Positions 1-13,030 of a stretch of DNA of 64,000 nt are shown piece by piece (positions within the stretch are counted from its first letter, which is position 1; every line of letters begins with the position of its first letter). The DNA comes from Tragulus kanchil. Its lineage: Eukaryota > Chordata > Mammalia > Artiodactyla > Tragulidae. Location of the stretch: contig JAIOJX010000028.1 of NCBI GenBank assembly GCA_022376925.1, positions 71,761,001 through 71,825,000 on the forward strand, written 5' to 3'. The translations under genes were made by a program, and so were the position numbers. Under the pieces are notes generated by a model. It had not been told where the DNA came from, ran no database searches, and worked only from the letters and a program-made list of their open reading frames with translations.

Positions 1-716
1 GTAAAACGAGAGAGGTCTGTGATGGGAGGCCCACACATGCCAAAGAATAAAAAGACGGATGAAAAATAAACGATGACTTAGAGGCAAAAAAACAACAAAA
101 AAATTAAAAGGCAAGGTACAAACCATTGTGGTAGTATGCTCCTGTATGCATTTGACAATGGGGCAGTAGTTTAAAACAGGTTACCGGAATAAGGAACTGG
201 ATGTCTGCCTGTATGGCCTGGGTTAGTGCTCAGTACCGTAAAGAATTTATACACCTGGTAATTGAGAAAGGAAATTATATGGTTTATAAATTTATATCTA
301 AACATATAAAAGGGATCAATCTTCTAGAAAGATACAAATTAAGACTATGACAGGAGCAAGATACCATATTCCACCTGTCTGATAATCTACACTTGACTTC
401 AGTGTGGGGAAACAGGAGCTCTTGTGCACTACCAGCTAGAGTGTGAATTGAGACGCCATATTGGAGGGAAGTTAGGCAGGCTCTATCAACAGCATATATT
501 TACACAGTCTGATTTAATGGTTCCCTTCTAGAAATTCCATTGGTTGTATGCAGCTTGCAAAACAGGCCGAAAGTTACCTCTATACGTCTAGTCACTGTAG
601 TGTTTTAATTAGCAAGAGATGAAGACTAAGTGGAGTCTTGTCAATAATGGACTGATTGGTAAATCACAGTGTAATCATGTAGTGAAGTATTTCATGGCTG
701 TCAAAAAGAATTATAA

Positions 717-880
717 GGGGCTTCCCTTTTGGCTCAGTGGATAAGAACCCGTCTGCCAATGCAGGAGACACAGGTTCGATCCCTGACCGCAGAAGATCCC
801 ACATACCACAGAGCAGCTGAACCCACACATCAACAAAGACCCAGCACAGCCAAAAATAAATTTAAAGAAAAAAAAAAAGA
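717..880 (+). mobile_element. CHR-type tRNA-Glu-derived SINE
   Basis: It starts with GGGCTTCCC, carries a B-box-like GGTTCGATCCC, ends in a poly-A tail, and is flanked by the repeat AAAAAGAATTATAAG at 703-717 and 874-888. The body is shorter than in the other copies. Confidence 0.8.
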
Positions 881-952
881 ATTATAAGCTTTTTTGTGTA
901 TTGATAAGAAAATCTCTTTAAAAAATTAGAACAATTTTAAAAAGCAAGATAC

Positions 953-1215
953 AGGGCTTCCCTGGTAGTCCAGTGGGTAAAGAGTCCACCTTGCAGTGCA
1001 AGGGGCACTGTTTCGATCCCTGGCCCAGGAAGATCCCACGTGCTGAGGAGCGTGGCCAGTGTGTCCAGTTGTGAGCCAGCGCTCTGGAGTGCATGTGCCC
1101 AGAGTCAGTGCTGTAAAACGAGAGAGGTCTGTGATGGGAGGCCCACACATGCCAAAGAATAAAAAGACGGATGAAAAATAAACGATGACTTAGAGGCAAA
1201 AAAACAACAAAAAAA
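953..1215 (+). mobile_element. CHR-type SINE, young-looking subfamily
   Basis: It has the tRNA-like head GGGCTTCCCTGG, then the CHR body and an AT-rich tail. Target-site duplications TTAAAAAGCAAGATAC (937-952) and a near-match (1216-1231) flank it. Bases 1 to about 105 are the tail of the duplicated copy. Confidence 0.8.
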
Positions 1216-1663
1216 TTAAAAGGCAAGGTACAAACCATTGTGGTAGTATGCTCCTGTATGCATTTGACAATGGGGCAGTAGTTTAAAAGTCTATTACTAG
1301 TGTTGTGTTTATTATCCCCAAATTTTAACACTGTTTACTATTTCAGAAGGATGAAGGACTGGGTGAAAAAAATGAGGAACAGGAGGGAGACTTCTTCATT
1401 TTAGACCTTTATATACTTTAAAGAAATATGCAAATTGCCTATTTCAAAAAAAGAATGGTTATGACCTAGTGAATATCTTTGTATAAAAGAAGAAAAAAGA
1501 GAATTTATGATCCTGAGTTGGCAAAAGTTCCCCCAAGAAAGGATGAACTCCATTAACTTGTTCTAATGAGAAAAGTTATGATTTAGTCTATAAATAAATG
1601 GAATTTTATAATGCAGGATAATTGAATATGTCGATACTTTCTACAGTTAATGAGGGAGGCTTA

Positions 1664-1793
1664 GTGTAGTGTTAGTTGCTCAGTTGTGTTTGACTCTTTG
1701 TGACCCCATGGACCATAGCCTTCCAGGCTCCTCTCCCCATGGGATTCTCCAGGCAGGAAAGTGGAGTGGGTTGCCATTTCCTTTTGCAGTGAG
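1664..1793 (-). mobile_element. Bov-A type SINE fragment
   Basis: The reverse complement carries the ruminant SINE sequence with the CATGGGGTCACAAAGAGTC-like core. It is a single unit of about 130 bases. Confidence 0.75.
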
Positions 1794-1892
1794 GGAGGAT
1801 TATGTATTTTTAATCTCCAGTGTGAAATTGGGTGGAATTAACAGAGCATCAAAAATAACAGTTTATTTTTGTGAAGTCACCGAAATCATCTT

Positions 1893-2000
1893 CTTTGAGT
1901 AGCAGTGTGACTCTGAGGCAGTTCATTAGCTCTCTGAGTCTTTGATTATAAAGTGAGGGAGATGGCCCTCATAGCTAAGGTCTCCTCCAGCTTTTGCATG
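1893..2000 (+). mobile_element. MIR-like ancient SINE fragment
   Basis: It has the order GTGTGACTCTGAGGCAGTTCA, then CTCTCTGAGTCTTTGATTAT, then GTGAGGGAGATGG, typical of the MIR core. It is diverged. Confidence 0.5.
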
Positions 2001-2465
2001 CCAGCCAAAACGTCATAGGGTAACAGATGTATGTTGTATGCGTTAGGAAGTTTGTTTTACTGGAAAGGTCACATGCGAAAATGCATTGACTCAAAGGTTT
2101 AGGAAAAAAAAAAAGAAAATGCATTGACTATTTCTTCTGTGTAGTCCTAACATTTTCATTATTTGAAAAACTCACCAGTGTTTTTAACAAGAATCCATTT
2201 GGTCTCACTTGTGCCAGGTGCTGGGCCAACCTCTGGGAATCCAGTGCAGCATGGTCTTTGGTGCAGTTTTGTGGGGAAGGCAGACATGGCACAAATCTTT
2301 GCTCCCCTCTTAAAATAAGTACCAGGCTGTCTCACGGGGCTGTGGAGCATTCAACAGGGGAGGAGGGGGGGCACTCTTGATACTCTCTTCTTCGGAGAAA
2401 CTGTTCTAATCCATTTAAGCTGTCTCTGGGTCTCTGGATGTGGTGTCAATTTACTATTCTTTCTT

Positions 2466-2758
2466 TTTGGGGACGGGGTTGGGGAGGGAGGGGGGTGGGC
2501 GGCCACTTCCATTGGTCTTTCATTTATTTGTTTTCATCCATCTTTGTTCCTTGGCCTGTGTGGGCCTCCCATCGCTGTGGCCTCTGTTGTCACAGAGCAC
2601 CGGCTCTGGGCTCATGCGCTCCAGAGCTCAGGCTCGGTAATTGGACACATCGGTCCAGCCGCTCCGCGGCACGTGGGATCTTCCCAGGCCAGGGATCAAA
2701 CTGGCGCCCATTGCACTGCAAGGCGGTGTCCTTACCCACTGGACCACCAGGGAAGCCC
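2466..2758 (-). mobile_element. CHR-type SINE, young-looking subfamily
   Basis: A full-length minus-strand element. The head is at the right end (GGGCTTCCCTGGTGGTCC on the minus strand). A perfect 15-base target-site duplication, TTACTATTCTTTCTT, lies at 2451-2465 and 2759-2773. Confidence 0.87.
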
Positions 2759-3236
2759 TTACTATTCTTTCTTGATTGGTAAACCGTCGACAGTTAATAT
2801 TGGTTTCTGGTGATGGCAGCTGAGGACTGGGCTATTTTACTTCTCATCCCACTTCTCTTTATCAATTCAGCCAAAATAAAGTTTAGAGTTTGAGGATTAA
2901 ATCAAAAGTCAGCCTTCCCATGTACGTGAAACACAGTTCTGTTTAGAGTAGGACATCAGGGACTTGAAGGGGCACGTCTTTTATGTTCTTTATGAGAAGT
3001 AGCACAAATGGCAGAAATGGCATGAAAATCGTATTCGAATGCTCTCATGAGTACTAATTTTGTGTAATACCTACATAAGATGATAGAAGTTTCTGCTTTG
3101 CACTTTCTATTAAAATTTATACAAAACAGACCTACCACTTTGACAGATCATGTTTTCTATAATTGCCGTGCTTCTTATAACAAGGAATGAAATACTTTGA
3201 ATTTAGAATTTTGATAACCGGAAACAGGTAGGGTGA

Positions 3237-5515
3237 GATATAAGCTCCCAGGCTTTTAATATCTTTGTTGTCAAAGTAGCAAGGAGCGTACCCTGGCTGG
3301 AGGGGTGGCATTGTGCTGTGTTAGTCAGAGTTGAAAATGTGTATGGTAATCAACTTAGTTGTTCTATTGTTCTACTATAGGTAGGCAGATAAGGATCTTA
3401 ATCTGACAAGGTTGTATTTACTTTGATACAAAGAAATTGCCATTATGTATGATGTGTATTTATTTGTGTTCTCTAAGTTCATTGCTTGCACTTTTTTCAC
3501 TGACTTGTTTTTGCTTTTAAAAATACACTGCAATACTTCTGGATTTTTGGTTTGTTTTGCTTGCTTTTGAATAGTAATATATGTTCTTCTAAGATGGGTA
3601 TGAAATTAAGGGAAAATCAAAGATAAAAAACATAACTCATACATAATTCTGTCCACCCACAGACAAGTACTGTTATGCTACCTCATTTCCGATAGACATA
3701 TCTACATATATATGTATTTCTAGAAAAAGTTAAAGTTTTCTTCAGGATTTTGAAACTTACTTTTTTTTTCACTTACAATCGGTGCTTTGTCATATCCTAC
3801 AATAGTACATACTGAAATTATAAAAATCAATTTAATTTTAATCCTTAAGAGGTCTTATCTAAGGGTCATCACTTTGCAGAATCTAGTGTGAATATCTAAA
3901 CATGTCTCTGCAGACAGAGGGTTTGTATTCCAATGGGAAAGTCATATAGATTTATATATAATGTGCTTTGAAGTGAAATAAAGCCGCATGAGGGAAGAAG
4001 AGGTGACGGAAGCAGTGGGTGTGGAATAAGGTGCAGAAAGACTGCTCATGAGGCCTGTCTACTGCGTCATACTTGAGAGTCCGGAAATGAGCAGATCAGA
4101 TGAAAAGATTCTCCAGGCAGAAGGAAGAACCCACTTCAAGATCCAGGGCAGGATCATGTTAGTACAGATACCAGAATAGGCAGAGATAACAGAATGGAAA
4201 AGTGCCAGGGCCTGGTCAGGTAGGCCTTGGAAATGAGTTGAGATGATGAGATTGCTTTTTAGGAAAGTGCCCCTGGGCCTGGGTTTGTCTGTGCATGTGT
4301 GTTTGTATGCCCTCACATAGCTTATCAGCTTGCTGGTCTCCAGAAGACTTGACTGAGGAGGAGGGGTTTGAACTGGATATAAGCTCCCAGGCTTTTAATA
4401 TCTTTGTTGTCAAAGTAGCAAGGAGCGTACCCTGGCTGGAGGTGGCATTGTGCTGTGTTAGTCAGAGTTGAAAATGTGTATGGTAATCAACTTAGTTGTT
4501 CTATTGTTCTACTATAGGTAGGCAGATAAGGATCTTAATCTGACAAGGTTGTATTTACTTTGATACAAAGAAATTGCCATTATGTATGATGTGTATTTAT
4601 TTGTGTTCTCTAAGTTCATTGCTTGCACTTTTTTCACTGACTTGTTTTTGCTTTTAAAAATACACTGCAATACTTCTGGATTTTTGGTTTGTTTTGCTTG
4701 CTTTTGAATAGTAATATATGTTCTTCTAAGATGGGTATGAAATTAAGGGAAAATCAAAGATAAAAAACATAACTCATACATAATTCTGTCCACCCACAGA
4801 CAAGTACTGTTATGCTACCTCATTTCCGATAGACATATCTACATATATATGTATTTCTAGAAAAAGTTAAAGTTTTCTTCAGGATTTTGAAACTTACTTT
4901 TTTTTTCACTTACAATCGGTGCTTTGTCATATCCTACAATAGTACATACTGAAATTATAAAAATCAATTTAATTTTAATCCTTAAGAGGTCTTATCTAAG
5001 GGTCATCACTTTGCAGAATCTAGTGTGAATATCTAAACATGTCTCTGCAGACAGAGGGTTTGTATTCCAATGGGAAAGTCATATAGATTTATATATAATG
5101 TGCTTTGAAGTGAAATAAAGCCGCATGAGGGAAGAAGAGGTGACGGAAGCAGTGGGTGTGGAATAAGGTGCAGAAAGACTGCTCATGAGGCCTGTCTACT
5201 GCGTCATACTTGAGAGTCCGGAAATGAGCAGATCAGATGAAAAGATTCTCCAGGCAGAAGGAAGAACCCACTTCAAGATCCAGGGCAGGATCATGTTAGT
5301 ACAGATACCAGAATAGGCAGAGATAACAGAATGGAAAAGTGCCAGGGGCCTGGTCAGGTAGGCCTTGGAAATGAGTTGAGATGATGAGATTGCTTTTTAG
5401 GGAAAGTGCCCCCTGGGCCTGGGTTTGTCTGTGCATGTGTGTTTGTATGCCCTCACATAGCTTATCAGCTTGCTGGTCTCCAGAAGACTTGACTGAGGAG
5501 GAGGGGTTTGAACTG
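3237..5515. repeat. Tandem duplication 2 (offset about 1139)
   Basis: Bases 3237-4376 are repeated at 4376-5515. Differences are few: GG lost near 4441, and one extra base in G or C runs near 5346 and 5401-5412, close to the copy end. Confidence 0.92.
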
Positions 5516-5516
5516 G

Positions 5517-7198
5517 AGGCGAGGTCAGCCTGGGAAGGCCCTGTTTCACTTGTTTTTGGGCCTCCAGCATGCTTCACTCAGGACAGTGTGTCCAGTGGTA
5601 CACTAATGGGTGTCCCATTTTAGATGGCCGAGTTCAGGTTGCAGCAGAAGTTCAGAATATTGATCCCTGTGAGGTGAGTGACAAACATTGAGAACCTGAG
5701 GAGTTTGAGGAAGAAGACTTGGGAGAATAGCAGTCGGTGATGTCACATGTAGATGGACATCAAACCACCTGAGATTCTCACTCTGTAGTCTGTGATTAAA
5801 CTGTAATTATGGGTCTCTCTTTGGGATCCTGTGATCGGAACAGGAAGTAAATCAGCTTCCAGGTAGATACAAAAATTATAGGAGAGGATTGACTTATGGG
5901 GAAAGAACTGTCAGAACTTCTGGGTCCACAAAGCCAGGGAGCCTCGTGATCACATCTCCCTGCTCCTAGTTTTAATCCGAAGAGGTCTGAAATTGAGACA
6001 CCAGATGTTTGGGCTAAAACACATGCTGTTTGTCTTAAAAGCGTGGCTTTTAGTTACCTTTTAATTTGAAACCCAGAAATAGCCATAACCACCTGTTTTA
6101 TATTCTGTTAATGGTCATTAAAATAAAAAATACAAGCACTCCTCTACTGCTGGCAGTCACTGTTTATGAAGGGACAGTTTTCCAGATGGTTGTTAGGAAA
6201 TTGTCGGTGCGGAGCTCTGTCTTCATTCCCACAGAAGCAGGGCTGGAGATGCTGGGTGGAGCTCCAGGCCGATGCACAGAAGTCAGCTTAATCCGTGGTG
6301 TACCTGCAGCACGGGTGGAGAACGAAGAGAACTCCAGAGCTTGTCTTGAGAAGAGGTTTCTAAGAAGAGGTCCCCAAGGTGGTGTAGGTGCCCAGTAGCA
6401 TGAGCAGATCCTGTGGAGGGTGTGGGGAAACAGTGCATACTCTTCTTAAGGACTCAAGTGAGGATGAGAAGGAGGAGTCCAAGGGAAGAGAAGAGAGGCC
6501 CCTGGTGACCTCAGGGTGGTCTTTGAAATCAGGGACAGTAGAAGCTCTGCCACCTTGTTGTCACGCTCTGATATTAATTTTGACCGAGTTGGTTTCTTGG
6601 CTACAGTTCTTTCTCTTCCTTTTATCATAAAAGCCTCACGATTCCTCTGCCTGTTCCTTTTCCCACTCACTCTGCTTTTTGGAGCATCATATGGGCTTTT
6701 AGATCTGGCAGAGTGCTGGTCTGACCCTCTCGATGTACACATTTGAAAAAATCCAGAAAGGGGCATTTTGACTGAAGTACCTTTTGTCCCTAAGATGCCA
6801 TCCCTAAAACAGACCTCTGTCCATTTTGAGTTTTTGCAAAGCTTCTCGCCTCTGATGATAGTAAGAAGGGAAGTGGGTAGGGAAGAGACCCCCCTCGTTC
6901 CGTGTTCTTTCCTTCATTTCGTCCTTAAAGGCTTTATGGAAGTGATTGAGACCAGTCTTCTGCAGTGAGCAGAGCTTTGTTATGAGGGAGGAGAAAAACA
7001 GATTTACCCGGATTGTCTTTACCTGTCCTCAACTATGTAGCTGGTTCTGTACTGCAGACTGCACCTTGCATGAAGGAAGTGAAAATCTACAGTGGGATGG
7101 AGAAGAGGCAAGGAAAAGAAATCCTCAGCAAAGGCCCCGGAATGGTGGAGTTCCTGGGTATAGTGGGTTGGGGATACTGCTTAGAGTAAGTCCAAGCC
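5517..7198. other. Non-coding stretch, no gene recognised
   Basis: Unique-looking intron or flank. Short ORFs on both strands (up to about 110 codons) show no family features. Only the weak candidate exon at 5624-5673 is noted. Confidence 0.6.
5624..5673 (+). other. Candidate 50-nt upstream CRYBG3 exon (weak)
   Basis: The acceptor CCCATTTTAG and a strong donor GAG|GTGAGTG bound 50 bases that leave two bases over, the phase the 13770 exon needs. Read that way it encodes MAEFRLQQKFRILIPV plus a split Ser codon. The surroundings look like old repeat, and chance is a real alternative. Confidence 0.15.
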
Positions 7199-7209
7199 CA
7201 AACCAGGCA

Positions 7210-7419
7210 TGCGTGCTCAGTCTCTCAGTCATGTCCGGCTCTTTGCAGTCACATGAACTATCGCCCACCAGGCTCCTCTGTCCATGGGATTTCCCAAGCA
7301 AGAATACTGGATTGGGTTGCCAGTTCCTTCTCCAGGGGAATCTTCCCCACCCAGGAATCAAGCCTGTGTGTCCTGCATTGCAGGAGGATTCTTTACCTGC
7401 TGAGCCACCAGGGAAGCCC
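7210..7419 (-). mobile_element. Bov-tA SINE
   Basis: The minus strand reads GGGGCTTCCCTGGTGGCTCA, then the tRNA-Glu-like part and the Bov-A tail. It is flanked by CAAACCAGGCA at 7199-7209 and 7420-7430. Confidence 0.85.
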
Positions 7420-7679
7420 CAAACCAGGCACCACCCTCTATGAAATGAACTTGTGTTTGGAAATGCCCAGAATTATATCCATGATGTTATAAGTAGTAGA
7501 GATTGCCTCCTTTCTGGAAGTAGCAAGAAATCATAGACTCAGGAATCCATTGAGAAGTGGGCCAAACTCTGGAAGACAGTTATGGAAGCTGTGTTCAGTT
7601 CTTCAGTATTTTCATATTTTTCTAATGCAGCCACTGTAATGATGTGTGAGAGAAAAGGCACTTAAGAGGTGGTAACCAC

Positions 7680-7965
7680 GGGCTTCCCTGGTGGTCCAGT
7701 GGGTAAAAAGTCTGCCTTGCAGTGCAAGGGGCACCAGTTTGATTCCTAGCCCGGGAAGATCCCACATGCCACAGAGTGCCTGGACTGGTGTTTCCAATTA
7801 CAGGCCAGCACCCTGGAGCACATGCGCCCAGAGCTGGTGCTCTGCCACGAGAGAGGCCACTGCAATCGGAGGCCCACACAGGCCAAAGAATGAAGATAGA
7901 TGAAAATAAATATATTAAAAACCAATAAAAGAGACCAAAAGTTAAAAAAAAAAGAAGAGAGAGAA
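7680..7965 (+). mobile_element. CHR-type SINE (copy A of a duplicated pair)
   Basis: Head GGGCTTCCCTGGTGGTCCAG, body and AT-rich tail of the same subfamily as 61168-61477. Imperfect flanking repeats AAGAGGTGGTAACC and AAGAGGTGTTACCC suggest a target-site duplication. Confidence 0.82.
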
Positions 7966-8519
7966 AAGAGGTGTTACCCTGCAGATGTGTTCCAGGAGGG
8001 GCAGGACTGAAGAGCTTCATCTTCCGGGCCCTGTGTTCACCCACCTCCCCTCCTGCGTGACTCTCCAGTGACCATCCAGGAAGTGGCATTCTTACCACTT
8101 GAGGAACTGAGTCTGGAAGAGGCCCAGCAGCATCCCCTTTGCGTCCATCTGTAGTATACACTCAAAGAAGGGATTTCGTTTTTTTCTTGTTGGTCCCACT
8201 GGACTTCGCATGCCCTCATGTTCATTGGGGCATCAGCTCTTTACTGGGGCCAGCTCGGCTGGGCATCCGTGTTGGAAAACAGGTGATATTTCACATGAGT
8301 GAGCTTCCTAAATGATTGATACCTATTCTTTAATTATCACCATAAAACACATTTAAGTAAGTAGATATCCCTCCAACCAGACCATTCTCTTCCCTATGCA
8401 ACTCTCAGTTGCTGGCGTCAGCTCAGTAGAGAGAGGCTCTCACACTGTTTTTTATCAACAGTGCAGTCCGAGGACGGCCTGTTCCTGAACAGCCCAGAGA
8501 AGCCGGAGCCAGTTGTGAA

Positions 8520-8635
8520 AAATAAAGATTCCTGGGCCCCACCCCAACCAGAGTCCTTGACTGTCAGGCCCCAAAATCTGCTTTATAAACACAATGGCCC
8601 AGGTGATTTTGGAGCCTCTAGACAGAGATTCCCAG
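8520..8635 (+). mobile_element. MER5-like DNA transposon fragment
   Basis: It contains GATTCCTGGGCCCCACCCC and GGCCCAGGTGATTTTGGAGC, typical of the non-autonomous hAT (MER5) consensus. It is repeated at 9633-9748 by duplication 3. Confidence 0.5.
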
Positions 8636-8792
8636 TCAAGAAATCATAGACTCAGGAATCCATTGAGAAGTGGGCCAAACTCTGGAAGACAGTTATGGAA
8701 GCTGTGTTCAGTTCTTCAGTATTTTCATATTTTTCTAATGCAGCCACTGTAATGATGTGTGAGAGAAAAGGCACTTAAGAGGTGGTAACCAC

Positions 8793-9078
8793 GGGCTTCC
8801 CTGGTGGTCCAGTGGGTAAAAAGTCTGCCTTGCAGTGCAAGGGGCACCAGTTTGATTCCTAGCCCGGGAAGATCCCACATGCCACAGAGTGCCTGGACTG
8901 GTGTTTCCAATTACAGGCCAGCACCCTGGAGCACATGCGCCCAGAGCTGGTGCTCTGCCACGAGAGAGGCCACTGCAATCGGAGGCCCACACAGGCCAAA
9001 GAATGAAGATAGATGAAAATAAATATATTAAAAACCAATAAAAGAGACCAAAAGTTAAAAAAAAAAGAAGAGAGAGAA
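8793..9078 (+). mobile_element. CHR-type SINE (copy B, from tandem duplication 3)
   Basis: This is the same element as 7680-7965, shifted by 1113 bases together with its flanks, so it is not an independent insertion. Confidence 0.82.
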
Positions 9079-11007
9079 AAGAGGTGTTACCCTGCAGATG
9101 TGTTCCAGGAGGGGCAGGACTGAAGAGCTTCATCTTCCGGGCCCTGTGTTCACCCACCTCCCCTCCTGCGTGACTCTCCAGTGACCATCCAGGAAGTGGC
9201 ATTCTTACCACTTGAGGAACTGAGTCTGGAAGAGGCCCAGCAGCATCCCCTTTGCGTCCATCTGTAGTATACACTCAAAGAAGGGATTTCGTTTTTTTCT
9301 TGTTGGTCCCACTGGACTTCGCATGCCCTCATGTTCATTGGGGCATCAGCTCTTTACTGGGGCCAGCTCGGCTGGGCATCCGTGTTGGAAAACAGGTGAT
9401 ATTTCACATGAGTGAGCTTCCTAAATGATTGATACCTATTCTTTAATTATCACCATAAAACACATTTAAGTAAGTAGATATCCCTCCAACCAGACCATTC
9501 TCTTCCCTATGCAACTCTCAGTTGCTGGCGTCAGCTCAGTAGAGAGAGGCTCTCACACTGTTTTTTATCAACAGTGCAGTCCGAGGACGGCCTGTTCCTG
9601 AACAGCCCAGAGAAGCCGGAGCCAGTTGTGAAAAATAAAGATTCCTGGGCCCCACCCCAACCAGAGTCCTTGACTGTCAGGCCCCAAAATCTGCTTTATA
9701 AACACAATGGCCCAGGTGATTTTGGAGCCTCTAGACAGAGATTCTCAGGGAGGAGGGCAAGGGATTTGCTGGTGTGTTCACTGCTCAGCCACTAGTGCAT
9801 TCCCAAGACAGTGTCTGACCCCTCGGAAATGTGAGCACATATCTGCTGAGTGAGTTCTTGGGCCTAGTTTTCTCCTCTTTACTTTCTGTGAGTTGGGGAA
9901 TCTTGCTAGAATTTAAGGAAAAGTAATAGTACAAGATATCTTAAGTGACAGGGTAAGGATTCTGTGTAAATTATTTGAGCTTTAGAATGTAAATATGTCT
10001 CCTTTTTTTTATGGCCCAGGAGGTTTGTTTTATTTCACATCTTGCATAAAGTAAGTAGATGCCTACTGGCTGTACATCTGAGTCCTGGTTGTCGGCTCTG
10101 CTCTAAATAAAGTTGTGTCAAAGAGCTTGTGTCACTTTGACCTTGACATTGACCTGGACCATTTTGAAAGATTAGTTTCCCCAGTTGTGTTAGCTAAGTT
10201 AGATGAGGCTATTAAAATTCAAGGTAGTCTTATTTGTGCCCACATGTGATTATGATGCCTGCCCCTCACCCCCTGCCTTGAGCAGAATGTGTGCTTTCTA
10301 AAAATACCGCTATTGAAATACTCCCAGGTCCCAAAGGGGATTAAAATGTGAGAGAACAATAGGAAAGGCTTGTAGTCTTTCTTTAGGTTGGAGATCATCT
10401 GAATTTGAAATGTTTCTCTTTCACTTGTATTTTTCAGAGTCTTGAGAGCCTTTTTAAAACTAAGCTGACATCTAAATATTGAAATATGTTTTGAGTACCT
10501 TTATGGATCCTCTCCTAATTTTTGTGTGTTTTGTTTGTAAGGTCAATTGAAAATACCCTTATATTGAGTCATTCCTTCTCCCAGCCCGATTCCCCTCTAT
10601 ATGCCTTTTGAGAATGATGATGCAGGTTGAGAGTGGATGGTACATTCTTTCAAGAGACTTATGTACTAGTGTTTCATTACGGACAAGAGACTAATGTGTA
10701 TGATTATATTGCTCTTAAGGAACAGTCTTTTCTGATTAGGCACACACAAATAGAGAATGTTCGACAGCAGTTATTTTTAAAATTCATCCGGCCAACAATA
10801 TTTGAGTGCCTTCAGAGTGCCCAGCACAATGCTAGGCTCTGGGATACAGCCATGGATGACACCGTCTCTGAGTTAAATGAGTTCAAATTCTAGCTGGACA
10901 AACAGCCAGCCAACCGACCATTATAGTAATTACTAGCAGGAATGTATGAGGGGCATCACTATGTGAAGTAGGGGCACAAAATATGCAGGTTAAAATAGAA
11001 ATAGATT

Positions 11008-11069
11008 GGGAAGGATTAAGAGTTACACAGAGTGGGGAAGGATTAAGAGTTACACAGAGTGGGGAAGGA
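11008..11069. repeat. 27-base direct tandem repeat
   Basis: The unit beginning AAGGATTAAGAGTTACACAG occurs twice at an offset of 27 (11011 and 11038), followed by a third partial start. It adds an open-frame repeat in a short ORF that I do not believe is a gene. Confidence 0.85.
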
Positions 11070-12599
11070 TGTTGCAGGCAGGAGAGAAAGTAGTTGGCTG
11101 GTGTATGTATTTGGTGTCTTCTGAAAACGAGAAGTGGTTCTGTGTGACAGGTATGTGTGTTACCAGGTTGTTAGTTACTTCTGTATCTACACTAAGGACT
11201 CTTCACTTTATTTATCAAGTGATGGAGAATTGCTTGAATGAGTTGTTGAACAGGAGGGTGTCATGGTCAAGATGAATGATCCCTTTGACCGAGAAGAATG
11301 AATTGAAGCACAGCCATCAGAGACGAATAGAGAAGGGACTCTCACCATCCAGGAAGGACACAGGGAAAGATTTAACTGCAGGAGTGGTTTTTCTACTTAC
11401 ACAGAATCTTTTAAAATTCAACACATTTTAAAATTTTGGTTTAGCAATCAGGTTCATGAAACATAAATATAGGACATAGATTTCAGCAAGGTTTATGAAC
11501 TGTCAAGTATTACTGCTCTTGGTGATCTCAGCTTTAAATTCTTCAGTTGTTTGCACAATACAAAATACTTATGTGCTGACTTGTAACTTGTTTTTTTTTG
11601 TTTTGGCATTCTTTGTTTGTTTATAGTATGGAAATACTTACAGCTACTTGAAGACACTAAGTTCTGCTTTAAAGCCCAGGGACCCTCAGCTGCATTTTTT
11701 GCAGAACTTTTGTATTGGTAAAGACACTTTTCCTGTTTTCTTTTACAGTTTCACTAAGGTTACAAGCTTATAGAATACCCTGTAAACACTCTAGGTAAGC
11801 ATACTTGAGTAATCTTGAACTAGGATGCGAAAATGCCTGTTGTATGTTTAGGTAAATTGTAGTTAGAAGTTAGCTAGATTCAAAATAGATTGTAGCTAGA
11901 AAATACAGTTAACAAATCACCAAGGTCAGTAGTATTTATGATTGTACCCCAATTTTTCATATCATGCTCTTTTTAATGTGTATTTTGCCAGCCTCTTTTC
12001 CTTGATTTGAGCTTAAATAGACAAGTAATGGCATTTAATTAAAAAAACCTAATTGTAAATAACCTTTGTGGCAAAAGATAAGCTAGTAAAACCGGAAAAA
12101 AAAAACCAAGAACACACATTTAAAATATTCACCACTGGAGGCATTTTTATTTTATATAAACATATACGTGTATATAGGTTGCAACTCTTTCTTTTTTCTG
12201 CTTTCGTCTCTGTTTTCCCTGTGGAAGTTCCATATGTTAAGCACATAGCTCACATATTTGCCTTATTTACATGTTTTTTTTTTTTTTTTTATTATTGGCA
12301 TTTGAGCATAGCTGTATCTTATTGGTCCTTTATTCCTGAGTCTGAGACTAAATGAAATTTTAATCCATTGTATTGTCCAGGTGTTCGTAATCTTTTTTAT
12401 TTTTTCCTTAAAAAAGAAAATTATTGTGCTTTGTTGCCTGGGTAGTCTGCTCAATTGCACTGGATCCTATGGATGGAAAATCTAAGTGTCCTCTCTTAGC
12501 ATCCTAATGGGAGCTATGGCCCCCTCTTCCTTTCCATTCCCTGTTCTTCTGTGTGTTCCGCCACCCATTTCCCCCTCACCCCCACACCCAGTTATTCTG

Positions 12600-13030
12600 C
12601 CTGAAGGCTCCCCAGTGCTAGCAGGATAAAGGTTATGTTCTGTGATGGGTCACGCAGGTTCTTTGTGGTCTGCCATCCACTAACCTCTAGTCTCATTCTT
12701 GTCTCTAGCAGGATTATCTCTGCCTGTCACAAGATCCTGTGCTCCAGACTTATGTTAAAAGCAAACAAACAGAACCTGGTTTCCCCAAACTACTGCATTA
12801 TCAACCTCTGCCTTTGTACCTCGTGTGTGGGGACTTGACTGCATGGAGTTGCCTCTTGCTCCCTCTGTGCTCAGTGGCACTTAATTCATTCATCAGTAGT
12901 CGCTTGTTCCAGGCTGTGTCATTAGTTTGTGTATCAATCTCCCGTGCTCGACTGAGTTTTACAGAGATCCTGACCTACTTCTTAAATCCTCAAGGCCAAG
13001 CACAATACCCAGCACGTGGTAGGGCGTCCT
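12600..13030 (+). mobile_element. L2-like ancient LINE 3' fragment
   Basis: A pyrimidine-rich stretch with the CTGCCTGAAGGCTCCCCAG type of wording, ending near CAAGCACAATACCCAGCACG, resembles the L2 3' end. It is diverged. Confidence 0.4.

Larger units (their letters stand above)
1..1288. repeat. Tandem duplication 1 (offset 1112), partly outside the window
   Basis: Bases 1-176 match 1113-1288 exactly as read. The second copy is inferred as 177-1288, with most of the first copy before the window. The junction is at 176/177. Confidence 0.85.
7524..9748. repeat. Tandem duplication 3 (offset 1113)
   Basis: Bases 7524-8635 are repeated at 8637-9748 with a constant offset, including a whole CHR-type SINE with its poly-A and a MER5-like fragment. 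Only the last few bases differ. Confidence 0.94.

Noticed and set aside
6946..7443. 165-codon plus-strand ORF
   Set aside because: Its C-terminal half is a translated Bov-tA SINE, and the rest has no family features.
7622..8161. 179-codon minus-strand ORF, repeated at 8735-9274
   Set aside because: It runs through a CHR-type SINE and is duplicated only because of tandem duplication 3.
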